Notes under the pieces: generated by a model
Told to the model about the DNA's origin: nothing
Seen by the model: only the letters and a program-made list of their open reading frames with translations
Database searches by the model: none
Position numbers and translations under genes: made by a program
Part shown: one piece after another, positions 24,343-34,034 of the stretch
How positions within the stretch are numbered: the first letter of the stretch is position 1
How the letters are laid out: each line of letters begins with the position of its first letter
Assembly (NCBI GenBank): GCA_937991535.1
Contig: CALKHN010000051.1
Location: forward strand, 62,001 to 126,000
Direction: 5' to 3'
DNA from: an uncultured Sphingobacteriales bacterium
GTDB lineage: Bacteria > Bacteroidota > Bacteroidia > Chitinophagales > Chitinophagaceae
Length of the DNA: 64,000 bases

Positions 24343-26244
24343 ATGGCTGAAGCGAAACAAAACTTGTTTGACTATACGGAAGATTCAATCAAATCATTGG
24401 ACTGGCGCGAGCATATTCGTTTGCGGCCCGGAATGTATATCGGAAAATTAGGGGATGGGAGCAGTCCTGATGATGGCATATATGTATTGCTTAAAGAGGT
24501 GCTTGATAATTGTATTGACGAGCATATGATGGGATATGGAAGGCAGGTGGATATTGTAGTGGAAGGTAAAACAGTAACGGTTCGCGATTTTGGCAGGGGT
24601 ATACCTTTGGGCAAAGTGGTAGATGTAGTAAGCAAAATAAACACCGGCGCCAAATACGATAGTAAAGCTTTTCAGAAATCCGTAGGGTTGAACGGTGTAG
24701 GTACCAAGGCGGTAAATGCCCTCAGCAGCTATTTTAAGGTTATGGCTGTGCGAGAAAGCAAACAGAAAACCGCAGAATTCGAAAGAGGCGTATTGATAAA
24801 GGAATATAAAGAAACGAAAACGGATGAAACGAATGGAACACTGGTAACCTTTATTCCTGATGATACGGTATTCCGCAATTTTCATTTTCAGCCGGAATAT
24901 ATTGACAACCTGTTATGGAATTACTGCTATCTCAATGCTGGGTTGGTAATAACATTTAATGGGAAAAAATATGTGAGCAAAAATGGATTGCTTGATCTGT
25001 TGCAACGCAAAACCAACGAGGATGAGATCCGCTATCCCATCATCCACCTCAAGGGAGAGGATATTGAACTGGCAATCACGCACAACAATGATTATGGGGA
25101 AGAGATATTCAGTTTTGTAAATGGGCAGTATACCACGCAGGGCGGAACGCATCAACAGGCTTTTCGCGAAGCTTTTGTAAAAGTGGTAAGAGATTTTTAT
25201 AAAAGGGATTACGATTTTACCGATATACGGCAAAGCATCGTGGCAGCAGTGGCGGTGAGAGTGGTTGAACCGGTATTTGAGAGTCAAACCAAAACCAAAC
25301 TGGGTTCTCAATACATGGAGGAAGGCGGCATGAGCATGAAGAATTTCGTATATGAATTTCTCTCCAGGGAACTGGATAACTTTTTGCATAAAAATCAGGC
25401 TGTTGCCGAAGCATTAAAAAAGCGGATTGAGCAAAGTGAAAGAGAGCGTAAAGAACTTGCCGGCATAAAAAAATTAGCCAACGAAAGAGCAAAAAAAGCC
25501 AACCTGCACAATCGGAAACTGCGCGATTGCCGTATCCATTTAAATGATGATCCGCCTAACAATAAGAGCAGAGACAGCTTTCATGAGCGCCAGTTAGAGA
25601 GTACCATTTTTATTACTGAAGGCGATTCGGCGAGTGGTTCCATTACCAAAGCCCGCGATGTGGAAACACAGGCTGTATTTAGTCTTAGGGGTAAACCATT
25701 AAACTGTTATGGACTTACTAAAAAAGTGGTTTACGAAAATGAGGAATTCAACCTGCTGCAGCACGCATTAAATATTGAAGAAGGCATTGAAGGATTGAGA
25801 TATAATAATATAGTAGTTGCAACAGATGCCGATGTAGATGGGATGCACATCCGGTTACTGCTGCTCACATTCTTTTTGCAATTTTTTCCGGACCTGGTAA
25901 AGAACGGACATGTATATATTCTTGAAACGCCTTTGTTCAGGGTGCGTAATAAACAGGAAACGATTTATTGTTACGATGAAACCGAAAAGCAGGCTGCTAT
26001 TAAAAAGTTAGGCGCCAAACCAGAGATCACCAGGTTTAAAGGACTCGGTGAAATTTCACCGGATGAATTTGTAAGATTCATTAGTTCCGATATGCGCAAG
26101 CAACCGGTAATGGTAATGCCCGAAACGCATTTGCAGCAATTGCTGGAATATTATATGGGCAAAAACACCCAGGAAAGGCAGGAGTTTATCATTGACAATT
26201 TACGGGTAGAAATTGATATCGCTGAGGATGTGAAAACCGCGTAA
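24343..26244 (+). CDS. parE: DNA topoisomerase IV subunit B
   Basis: A 633-residue ATPase subunit of topoisomerase IV, which decatenates daughter chromosomes together with ParC. The GHKL ATPase domain shows RPGMYIGKLGDG, the DNCIDEHMMGYG helix and GVGTKAVNALSSYF. The transducer domain follows. The TOPRIM domain has the glutamate in FITEGDSASGSITKARD and the DxD pair in VVATDADVDGMHIRLLLL. Length is typical of the Bacteroidota type IV (GyrB-like) enzyme. It heads a rightward operon with a DUF1835 gene and parC. ParE is preferred over GyrB because of the adjacent parC and the short C-terminus. Confidence 0.95.
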   Translation: MAEAKQNLFDYTEDSIKSLDWREHIRLRPGMYIGKLGDGSSPDDGIYVLLKEVLDNCIDEHMMGYGRQVDIVVEGKTVTVRDFGRGIPLGKVVDVVSKINTGAKYDSKAFQKSVGLNGVGTKAVNALSSYFKVMAVRESKQKTAEFERGVLIKEYKETKTDETNGTLVTFIPDDTVFRNFHFQPEYIDNLLWNYCYLNAGLVITFNGKKYVSKNGLLDLLQRKTNEDEIRYPIIHLKGEDIELAITHNNDYGEEIFSFVNGQYTTQGGTHQQAFREAFVKVVRDFYKRDYDFTDIRQSIVAAVAVRVVEPVFESQTKTKLGSQYMEEGGMSMKNFVYEFLSRELDNFLHKNQAVAEALKKRIEQSERERKELAGIKKLANERAKKANLHNRKLRDCRIHLNDDPPNNKSRDSFHERQLESTIFITEGDSASGSITKARDVETQAVFSLRGKPLNCYGLTKKVVYENEEFNLLQHALNIEEGIEGLRYNNIVVATDADVDGMHIRLLLLTFFLQFFPDLVKNGHVYILETPLFRVRNKQETIYCYDETEKQAAIKKLGAKPEITRFKGLGEISPDEFVRFISSDMRKQPVMVMPETHLQQLLEYYMGKNTQERQEFIIDNLRVEIDIAEDVKTA

Positions 26245-26348
26245 GAAGTGCCGGGTTTCCGTGCAAGTTCTTCCTTTTCACTACTTCTCATGATGGGATA
26301 CAATTTTAAATTATAATACAACAATAGGTTTAATTCCAAAACAGTTAC

Positions 26349-27170
26349 ATGATACACATTGTTTTTAACGAAGCAGATACCGTGGTTTTAAACAAAGCCA
26401 TAGCGTTAGACGAAACCCTTCAGGGTAAAGTGGTACAGATAAAAGATGATTACGCTGTTGGGCCGCTGGCTGGTTTATATGTGGGGGAAGGGATAGATGC
26501 ACGCAAAGCCTGGTGGGCAGAGGTGCTGGCAGGTGGAGATTATAATGGAAAAGCAGGCGACGGATCTGTAGATGATTATAAAACCATAGCCGAAGTAGTG
26601 GGTGAACTGCGCCGCAATCCGGAAGAAATACTATGGATTTGGGCGGCACAGAACAAGCATGATGTGAGTGGTTATTACTGGCTGCTTCATTATGTTAAAG
26701 AATTTCAGGGAAGAGTATTTATTCTTTATTTAAACAACCTTCCTTTTATCAGCGATAAAGGAAATATTTTTTATCCTTCCTGGCTGCATACCATTCCTCC
26801 GAAAGAATTTTTAAAAGCAAAGAAATTAGCCAGGCCCATTACATTGAGCGAATTTGAGGTAGACCCGGACGAATGGACGAGATTGAGCGAAGAGAATAAA
26901 GGCGTAAGGATACTGGAAGGCGGTAAAAAACTGGTTCAGTATGATTATGACTTTTACGACACTGATCTGAAACGCTATATTACAAAGGACTGGCAGAAAG
27001 CAGGTAAGATCATTGCCCAGTTTTTATCGAAGAACAAACATACTACCGGCGACGCCTACATGTTATGGAGATTAAAATTAATAATAACAGGAGGGGAATA
27101 CGATATACAGGGTGAGCTTAAAAATATGAAGGATTTCGAGGTCAAAAGCAAAGCCGGTGTAACAGAATAG
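26349..27170 (+). CDS. DUF1835 domain-containing protein
   Basis: A 273-residue cytosolic protein. The N-terminal half matches DUF1835 (MIHIVFNEADTVVLNKAIAL, then VVQIKDDYAVGPLAGLY). The rest is alpha/beta with the segment FLSDKGN-like replaced here by LPFISDKGNIFYPSWLH. No catalytic motif is recognised. Its placement between parE (104 bp upstream) and parC (41 bp downstream) is a recurrent arrangement in Bacteroidota, so a link with topoisomerase IV expression or function is possible, but function is unknown. Confidence 0.88.
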   Translation: MIHIVFNEADTVVLNKAIALDETLQGKVVQIKDDYAVGPLAGLYVGEGIDARKAWWAEVLAGGDYNGKAGDGSVDDYKTIAEVVGELRRNPEEILWIWAAQNKHDVSGYYWLLHYVKEFQGRVFILYLNNLPFISDKGNIFYPSWLHTIPPKEFLKAKKLARPITLSEFEVDPDEWTRLSEENKGVRILEGGKKLVQYDYDFYDTDLKRYITKDWQKAGKIIAQFLSKNKHTTGDAYMLWRLKLIITGGEYDIQGELKNMKDFEVKSKAGVTE

Positions 27171-27190
27171 GTAAATGGATAATATGAAAT

Positions 27191-27198
27191 TAATTTTG
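27191..27198 (+). promoter_or_regulatory. Possible internal -7 box before parC
   Basis: TAATTTTG fits TAnnTTTG and lies 14 bp before the parC ATG. It would give a nearly leaderless transcript, and no -33 box is clear. A chance match in AT-rich spacer is equally likely. Confidence 0.2.
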
Positions 27199-27211
27199 TG
27201 GAATTATTTAT

Positions 27212-29716
27212 ATGAGTAAAGACAATTTTTTAGGAAATGAATCCGGCATTCATGGTCAGTATAAATCATGGTTCCTTGACTATGCTTCTTATGTTATCCT
27301 GGAAAGGGCTGTTCCGGCAATGGAAGACGGGTTAAAGCCGGTGCAACGACGCATTCTTCATGCCATGAAGGAAATGGATGACGGCCGGTTTAACAAGGTA
27401 GCCAATATTATCGGGCAGTCCATGCAGTATCACCCGCATGGCGATGCTTCTATAGGTGATGCACTGGTAAATATGGGCCAAAAAGACCTGCTCATTGAAA
27501 CACAGGGCAACTGGGGCGATGTACGCACAGGCGACGATGCCGCCGCGCCCCGCTATATTGAAGCCAGGTTAAGCAAATTCGCGCTGGAAGTAGCTTTTAA
27601 TGCCAAAACCACGGAATGGCAACTGAGCTACGATGGAAGAAAGAATGAACCGGTTACGCTCCCCATGAAGTTTCCTTTACTGCTGGCACAGGGAGCGGAA
27701 GGCATAGCGGTTGGGTTATCTACCAAAATATTACCCCATAATTTTTGCGAGATCATTGAAGCGGCCATTAAACATTTGCGTGGTAAAAAGTTTGAACTGT
27801 TCCCCGATTTTCAAACGGGCGGAATGGTTGATGTAACGCATTATAATGAGGGTAAAAGGGGAGGGAAGATAAAAGTGCGTGCACATATTGAGGAATTGGA
27901 TAAGAAAACGCTGGTGATACGCGATGTGCCCTACGGCGTAACTACCGCGCAACTGATGGACTCTATTGTTAAGGCAAATGACCAGGGAAAAATTAAAATA
28001 AAAAAAGTTACCGATAATACAGCCGCCAACGTGGAAGTGCATGTTGACCTGGCCCCCGGTATCTCAACCGATATTACCATTGATGCCCTGTATGCATTTA
28101 CCGATTGCGAAGTGAGCATTTCTCCCAATGCCTGTGTGATCGCAGATCAAAAGCCACGTTTCATAACGGTGCACGACCTGCTGCGTTCATCGGCCGAATC
28201 AACAAAGGATCTCCTTAAAAAAGAACTGGAAATCAAGCTGGCGGAATTACAGGATAAATGGCATTATACCTCCCTTGAAAAAATTTTCTTTGAAGAACAA
28301 ATATATAAAGAGCTGGAAAAAAAGCATGAAACCTGGGAAAAGGTATTAATGGCTATTGATAAGGCATTTGTTCCTTTTAAAAAGCAATTGAAAAAGGAAA
28401 TATCCAGAGAAGACATTGTTAAACTAACGGAGAAGCCGGTACGCAGAATCTATAAGCTGGATATAGATGAACTGAATACACAGATTAAGAATATTGATAA
28501 AGAGATCAGGCAGGTAAAATACGACCTGGAGAACCTTGTAGACTTTGCCGTGGCGTACTATGATAACCTGTTAAAAAAATATGGTAAGGGCAGGGAACGC
28601 AAAACAGAGATCAGGCTGTTTGAATCCATACAGGCCAAGCAGGTGGCTATTGCCAATGCCAAATTGTATGTAAACCGTTCGGAAGGTTTTGTAGGCACCG
28701 GTTTAAAGAAGGATGAATTTGTGGAAGACTGTTCGGACTTAGATGATATTATAGCCTTTACAAAAGCCGGGAAAATGAAAGTGGTGAAAGCTGCGGATAA
28801 AGTGTTTATCGGAAAAGATATTCTTCATGTTGCCGTTTTTAAGAAAAATGATGAACGCACTACCTATAATATGATCTATGTGGATGGAAAAACGGGCGTT
28901 AGCTATGCCAAGCGGTTTAATGTTACAAGCGTTACCCGCGATAAAGAATATGATCTCACTAAAGGATCCGACAAAAGTAAAGTGCATTATTTTTCGGTTA
29001 ATCCCAATGGCGAGGCCGAAGCTGTTAAGATTGTGCTCAGTCCTTCTTCAAGCGCCCGTAATAAAGAGCTTGAATTTTATTTTGAAGAATTAGAGATCAA
29101 AGGCCGGGGAAGCATGGGCAACCAGGTAACAAAGTATCCGGTTAAATCGGTGAAGTTCAAGGAAGCCGGGCGCTCTACGCTGAGCGGAAGAAAGCTTTGG
29201 TTTGATGATACGTTTGGGAGGCTTAACGCAGAAGAGAAAGGAGAATACCTGGGCATGTTCGACAGCGAGGATCGTTTATTGATCATTTACAATAACGGAA
29301 ACTATGAAATTTCCGATACGGAGCTCAGCCAGCGCATTGACGGGGAAAAAGTATTGCTGATTGAAAAGTTTGATCCGGAAAAGGTAATTACTGCGGTATA
29401 TCTTGATAAGGAGAAGTTGCAATACAATATAAAAAGATTTAAAATTGAGACCACCACATTGCGCAATAAGTTTCTCTTTATAAAAGAAGGAGAAGGAAAC
29501 CAGTTGCAAACGGTTACTACCGATGAAGCGCCGGTGCTCGTAATGCAAAGTGGCAGGGGGGCACAGATCAGGAAGGCAAAGATCAGGGTAAATAAGGTGG
29601 TAGAGGTTATGGGCTGGAAAGCCGTTGGCGCCAGGCTCGCAGATTATTCTAAAAGTGTAGAAATGGAATGGGAAAAAAGAAAACCGGAGGATAACCAGCA
29701 ACCCGAGTTATTTTGA
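27212..29716 (+). CDS. parC: DNA topoisomerase IV subunit A
   Basis: An 834-residue DNA cleavage/religation subunit. The catalytic winged-helix region starts FLDYASYVILERAVPAMEDG, and the DNA-linking tyrosine is in DDAAAPRYIEARLSKFA (about residue 117). The GyrA-box-like beta-pinwheel C-terminus includes TYNMIYVDGKTGVSYAKRF and VMQSGRGAQIRKAKI. A coiled-coil stretch lies at about 330-460. It closes the parE-DUF1835-parC operon. ParC is chosen over GyrA by this pairing and by the atypical C-terminal domain. Confidence 0.95.
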   Translation: MSKDNFLGNESGIHGQYKSWFLDYASYVILERAVPAMEDGLKPVQRRILHAMKEMDDGRFNKVANIIGQSMQYHPHGDASIGDALVNMGQKDLLIETQGNWGDVRTGDDAAAPRYIEARLSKFALEVAFNAKTTEWQLSYDGRKNEPVTLPMKFPLLLAQGAEGIAVGLSTKILPHNFCEIIEAAIKHLRGKKFELFPDFQTGGMVDVTHYNEGKRGGKIKVRAHIEELDKKTLVIRDVPYGVTTAQLMDSIVKANDQGKIKIKKVTDNTAANVEVHVDLAPGISTDITIDALYAFTDCEVSISPNACVIADQKPRFITVHDLLRSSAESTKDLLKKELEIKLAELQDKWHYTSLEKIFFEEQIYKELEKKHETWEKVLMAIDKAFVPFKKQLKKEISREDIVKLTEKPVRRIYKLDIDELNTQIKNIDKEIRQVKYDLENLVDFAVAYYDNLLKKYGKGRERKTEIRLFESIQAKQVAIANAKLYVNRSEGFVGTGLKKDEFVEDCSDLDDIIAFTKAGKMKVVKAADKVFIGKDILHVAVFKKNDERTTYNMIYVDGKTGVSYAKRFNVTSVTRDKEYDLTKGSDKSKVHYFSVNPNGEAEAVKIVLSPSSSARNKELEFYFEELEIKGRGSMGNQVTKYPVKSVKFKEAGRSTLSGRKLWFDDTFGRLNAEEKGEYLGMFDSEDRLLIIYNNGNYEISDTELSQRIDGEKVLLIEKFDPEKVITAVYLDKEKLQYNIKRFKIETTTLRNKFLFIKEGEGNQLQTVTTDEAPVLVMQSGRGAQIRKAKIRVNKVVEVMGWKAVGARLADYSKSVEMEWEKRKPEDNQQPELF

Positions 29717-29817
29717 TAAATTGCAATATGGCAAATGGGTATCTGCCACCATTTGGTTTCTCTGGAAATGGAAGAAAAAATTAAATTTGACGCCGGCTTA
29801 TTATACTACTGTTGTAA

Positions 29818-29880
29818 AGCGTGAGACCTGAGAAGTGAAACATTCTTTCACCTCTGTTTTCTCACCTCTCGCGATAGCAT
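29818..29880. repeat. Short TCTCACCTC-type repeat spacer
   Basis: Words such as GTGAGACCTGAGAAGTGA and CTCACCTCTC form a degenerate tract between parC and murQ, of the same type as 2031-2121. It separates murQ from the topoisomerase operon. Confidence 0.5.
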
Positions 29881-29911
29881 ACATACACAATTGAATAGAC
29901 TTAACATTACT

Positions 29912-30721
29912 ATGATACGAATTACAGAACAACCCTCTTTGTACAGGCGCCTGGAAAAAATGACCGTGGACGAGCTTACCGCTCACATTAACAATGAGGA
30001 TAAAAAGGTGGCGCTGGCGATAGAAAAAGCCTTGCCGCAAATCAACAGGCTGATTACAGTCATTGTTGATAAATTGGCAGCCGGCGGAAGAATGTTTTAT
30101 CTTGGCGCCGGCAGTGGCGGCCGCCTTTCTGTGCTCGATGCCATTGAATTGCCTACAACTTATGGCATACCCAAAGGTGTGGTAAATGTAGTATTGGCGG
30201 GAGGGGTGGAACATCTCATTGAGGCGCCGGAAGAAAAGGAAGACGATACCGAAGCGGGATGGGCGGCGCTAAAAACGTATAATATTTCTGATAAAGATAT
30301 TGTTGTGGGTATTTCGGCAAGCGGAACAACGCCATTTGTGCTGTCTGCTTTACGGCAATGCGCATCTCATAATATTGCAACAGGTTGTATAGTAAGCAAT
30401 CCCGAAACACCTATTGCAGCGGTGGCAATGCTACCTGTAGAGGTAATCACCGGTCCTGAATTTGTTACCGGAAGCACTCGTATGAAATGCGGCACGGCGC
30501 AAAAAATGATCTTTGATATGATCAGTACTGCAACGATGATACGATTAGGGAGGGTGGAAGACAACAGCATGGTAAACGTGCTGCTCATCAATGATAAGAT
30601 CACCGACAGGGCGGTAAAAATATTAATGCAAAAAGCAGAGCTTACTGATTATGAAGACGCCAGGGCTATTTTGCTCCGGCATGGCAGTGTAAAAAAAGCG
30701 ATGGATGCGCTTGGAGGATAG
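29912..30721 (+). CDS. murQ: N-acetylmuramic acid 6-phosphate etherase
   Basis: A 269-residue SIS-domain enzyme that removes the lactyl ether from MurNAc-6-phosphate to give GlcNAc-6-phosphate during peptidoglycan recycling. Signatures are MFYLGAGSGGRLSVLDAIELP, LAGGVEHLIEAPEEKEDD, VGISASGTTPFVLSAL and FVTGSTRMKCGTAQKMIFDM. The frame is open from a TTG at 29891, but ATG at 29912 gives the usual N-terminus (MIRITEQPSLYRRLEKM). No MurNAc kinase or transporter is adjacent. It is followed by a repeat-filled spacer, so it is probably a single-gene unit. Confidence 0.94.
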   Translation: MIRITEQPSLYRRLEKMTVDELTAHINNEDKKVALAIEKALPQINRLITVIVDKLAAGGRMFYLGAGSGGRLSVLDAIELPTTYGIPKGVVNVVLAGGVEHLIEAPEEKEDDTEAGWAALKTYNISDKDIVVGISASGTTPFVLSALRQCASHNIATGCIVSNPETPIAAVAMLPVEVITGPEFVTGSTRMKCGTAQKMIFDMISTATMIRLGRVEDNSMVNVLLINDKITDRAVKILMQKAELTDYEDARAILLRHGSVKKAMDALGG

Positions 30722-30729
30722 CTTCAGGC

Positions 30730-30858
30730 CAGCACAGACCTGTCCCCTGTAACTTGCACCCTGCAACCTGTACCCTGCACCCTGCAACCTGTCCCCTGTA
30801 ACTTGCACCCTGCAACCTGTACCCTGCAACTTGCAACCTGTACCCTGTAACTTGCACC
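30730..30858. repeat. 21-bp-period CCTGTACCCTGCAACTTG repeat array
   Basis: A degenerate array of alternating 10-11-base words (CCTGTACCCTG, CAACCTG, TAACTTG) whose joint period is about 21 bp. The complementary strand reads as a seven-residue repeat of the form GYRLQVA. The same family occurs inside prmC (41276-41392) and upstream of it (41760-41848), in the same orientation. It fills most of the 316-bp spacer between murQ and the SusC gene. Its end, 30860-30885, turns into TTACTACTTACCACTT words. Confidence 0.9.
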
Positions 30859-31037
30859 CGCTTACTACTTACCACTTCTCCACTCACGTGCATCGTTTTG
30901 CCGCTGCAATTTGTCTGATTGTAAACGATACACCGGAAAAATTTCAAACGTTTGCACAACATTGATACGTGTTTAAGTTAAAAAACAGTATTATGTTTAC
31001 TCTGTATCGTAAATCATAACCAAAATTATCTAAGCTC

Positions 31038-34022
31038 ATGAGACAAAGACTGCTATGGATAATGGTATTGTTATTACCATTTACTCTGTGTCTTTCTGCC
31101 CAGGAGGCAAACAAGCCTGTTTCAGGCACTGTTAAAACCGAAACCGGCGATGCCGTTGCCGGAGCCTCTGTTACAGCAGAAAACTCCTCCAATCAATCAA
31201 AAACAACAGTTACCTCCAATGAGGAAGGGGTATTTGCTTTTTCGGGTCTTGCAAATGGCAACTATATTTTTACCGTAAGCTATGTAGGTTATGGTACTGA
31301 AACGCTTACCGGTACTGTAGGTGACGCCGGTCTGCAACTGACTATTGTGTTAAAAGTAGCTGCCCAAAGCCTTGAAGATGTGGTAGTGGTTGGTTATGGC
31401 ACCCAGCGCAAAAGTGACGTAACCGGGGCAGTAAAATCTGTAAAAGCTGAGGCTTTTAATAAAGGGATCGTAAACAACCCGCAACAGTTATTACAGGGCA
31501 AGGTTGCCGGTGTAAATATTACTTCTACCAGCGGCGAGCCCGGGGCAGGCGTGAATATCGTTATTCGTGGGTCCGGCACCGTTAGAAGCGGCAGCTCCCC
31601 TCTTTTTGTAGTAGATGGTGTGCCACTCGACAATGCCGGAACCGGTAGTGGGGACCCCCTCAACTTTTTAAACCCGCAGGATATTGAATCAATGGACATA
31701 TTGAAAGATGCGTCCGCTACTGCTATTTATGGTTCCCGTGGCGCAAACGGCGTAGTACTTATTACCACAAAGCGGGGTAAGGCGGGCACTTCTGCACTCA
31801 ATTATACCTCTTCTATAGGCATTGCCAGCCCGGCACACAAACTGCCGATATTTTCAACGGATGAGTTTAAAAAACAAGTAGTAGCTGTTGGCGGCGACCT
31901 CGAAGACTTTGGGTCCTCTACTGACTGGCAGGATGAAATTTTCAGGACTGCCAACACTTATGACAATAACCTTACTTTAAGCGGAGGCACCAGTAAGCTG
32001 GTATATTACGCTTCTTTAAATGCGTTAAACCAGGATGGTATTCTGAAAGGCAGCAATTTGAAAAGGTATACCGGTCGTTTTAATGCTACTCAAAAATTAT
32101 GGGATGATCGCCTTACCATTGATATTAACCTTACCGCCAGTAATACCGGAAACCGCAGACCGCCCATTGATGGTATGATCGGCAGTGCTATTTCCAATAA
32201 TCCAACATTGCCGGCACGCGATGCAGACGGTAACCCGGCAAAATTTGAAAATGTCAGCAATCCGCTGCTTGAACTGGAACTGTATAAAGATATCGCCAGC
32301 ATTAATCGTGTGCTGGGGAATATTACGCCTACATTAAGAATTATAAAAGGACTTACCTATAAACTGAATTTTGGTATTGATAACGCAACCGGTACCCGCG
32401 ATTATGTTAATTACGCCAGTGCGGTACCGCAGCGCGACGGAAGGTTCGAAACACAGTCAACACTGGTGCGTAACAGGATCATCGAAAATTATCTGAACTA
32501 TACTACCAATATCGGGTATCACAATATTGCTGCGCTGGCGGGTCATTCTTATCAGAATATCCTGTATCAGTTCAGGGGATCAAGTATCAACAAGTTGCCG
32601 CTTAACGATCTGGATCCCATATACAATCCGGGTATCGGGCAGGAACTAACCTTGGCCAATAACAGCCCTTACGGCAATGCCAATATCAACGAAATTCAGT
32701 CTTATTTCGCCCGTATTAATTATGGGTTCATGAACAAATACCTCGTAACGGTAAACTTCAGAATGGATGGGTCAACCAAATTCGGGGAAAACAACAAATA
32801 TGGTTATTTCCCTTCCTTTTCTTTAGGATGGAATATTGCTGAAGAATCGTTTATGCAAAACTCCGCGTTTAATATACTTAAATTAAGAGGAGGCTGGGGT
32901 ATAACCGGTAACCAGGAAATTGGACCTAAACTTACCCAGCCACTTTTCAGAACGGAAGTGAACGCTTCAGTAAGCTATCCCCTATATCCTACGGGCAGCT
33001 ATCCTCCGGGTACATTTTATTCCCGCCTGGCAAATCCTGATCTGCGGTGGGAATCTTCCAAAACCACAAACGTAGGGCTTGATTTCGGGTTGTTGAACGG
33101 AGCGCTTACAGGTGCGATAGACGTATTTGAAAAAATTTCAGATAACATCTTACTTTCCATTCCCCCGCAAGACCCTGTTCAGCCAAGTGCCACGTATTAT
33201 GCCAATATTCCCGGCATGTCTATAAAAAACAGTGGTATTGAACTGGACCTGGCCTATAGAAGAAAAATATCCGCTAATCTAGGCTTTGGTATTGGGGGTA
33301 ACGCGGCATTTATTAAAAACAGGGTTAGCGGATCTCCTTACCAGGTAATATTCTCAGGCTCTGCCAGTGGTTCAGGGTTAACCAGCGCTACGATCAATGG
33401 CTATGTCAATGGGCAACCTATTGGTACTTTTTATATGCTTGAATTTACCGGGATCGGCAGTGATGGAACAAGTCAGTACGCCGATACAGACAAAGATGGA
33501 ATTATTACACCTAAGGATCGTATCTCTGCCGGATCAGCAGTGCCAAAATCGGTATATGGATTTTGGGGTAACCTTAATTACAAAGGCTTTGATTTTAGTG
33601 TAAACTTTAATGGTGTAAGCGGCAACAAAATTTATGATAATACGGCCACCGGTAATTTTTACAGAGCTAAAATTGCAAAAAACTTAAACACAACAACGGA
33701 GGCGATACAGTATCCCAACGAGTCTATCAATAATGCCGCAAGCATCAGTACAAGGTACCTGAAAGACGGCGGTTATTTGAGACTGAACAATGCAGTATTG
33801 GCCTATAATTTTAACACGTCGAAACTGGGTCTGAAAAACTGGATTTCCAATTTACGTATTTCAGTAACCGGACAAAACCTTTTTGTAATTACTAAGTATG
33901 ATGGTTATGATCCTGAAATCAATGCTGACAGGTCTATTGACGGAGCACTTTCTTATGGTATTGACTACCTGAATTACCCGAAAGCACGATCAATAATTTT
34001 TGGATTAAATCTATCATTCTAA
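31038..34022 (+). CDS. SusC/RagA-family TonB-linked outer membrane protein
   Basis: A 994-residue outer-membrane TonB-dependent transporter of the SusC/RagA type, importing oligosaccharides or peptides with its SusD partner. A signal peptide ends near residue 21 (LCLSAQ). A carboxypeptidase-like beta sandwich covers about 25-105 (ANGNYIFTVSYVGYGTET). The family box VVVVGYGTQRKSDVTGAV precedes the plug, which holds VDGVPLDNAGTG and DILKDASATAIYGSRGANG. The barrel ends in the expected terminal aromatic (GLNLSF). The SusD gene follows 12 bp later. No sigma/anti-sigma pair or glycoside hydrolase is adjacent, so the substrate cannot be inferred. Confidence 0.97.
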   Translation: MRQRLLWIMVLLLPFTLCLSAQEANKPVSGTVKTETGDAVAGASVTAENSSNQSKTTVTSNEEGVFAFSGLANGNYIFTVSYVGYGTETLTGTVGDAGLQLTIVLKVAAQSLEDVVVVGYGTQRKSDVTGAVKSVKAEAFNKGIVNNPQQLLQGKVAGVNITSTSGEPGAGVNIVIRGSGTVRSGSSPLFVVDGVPLDNAGTGSGDPLNFLNPQDIESMDILKDASATAIYGSRGANGVVLITTKRGKAGTSALNYTSSIGIASPAHKLPIFSTDEFKKQVVAVGGDLEDFGSSTDWQDEIFRTANTYDNNLTLSGGTSKLVYYASLNALNQDGILKGSNLKRYTGRFNATQKLWDDRLTIDINLTASNTGNRRPPIDGMIGSAISNNPTLPARDADGNPAKFENVSNPLLELELYKDIASINRVLGNITPTLRIIKGLTYKLNFGIDNATGTRDYVNYASAVPQRDGRFETQSTLVRNRIIENYLNYTTNIGYHNIAALAGHSYQNILYQFRGSSINKLPLNDLDPIYNPGIGQELTLANNSPYGNANINEIQSYFARINYGFMNKYLVTVNFRMDGSTKFGENNKYGYFPSFSLGWNIAEESFMQNSAFNILKLRGGWGITGNQEIGPKLTQPLFRTEVNASVSYPLYPTGSYPPGTFYSRLANPDLRWESSKTTNVGLDFGLLNGALTGAIDVFEKISDNILLSIPPQDPVQPSATYYANIPGMSIKNSGIELDLAYRRKISANLGFGIGGNAAFIKNRVSGSPYQVIFSGSASGSGLTSATINGYVNGQPIGTFYMLEFTGIGSDGTSQYADTDKDGIITPKDRISAGSAVPKSVYGFWGNLNYKGFDFSVNFNGVSGNKIYDNTATGNFYRAKIAKNLNTTTEAIQYPNESINNAASISTRYLKDGGYLRLNNAVLAYNFNTSKLGLKNWISNLRISVTGQNLFVITKYDGYDPEINADRSIDGALSYGIDYLNYPKARSIIFGLNLSF

Positions 34023-34034
34023 AATCGGATTGTT

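Noticed and set aside
30623..30962. Leftward frames of 68 and 98 codons
   Set aside because: They read through the 21-bp repeat array and the end of murQ on the opposite strand; the protein is only the repeat. Useful as evidence of frame preservation but not a gene.
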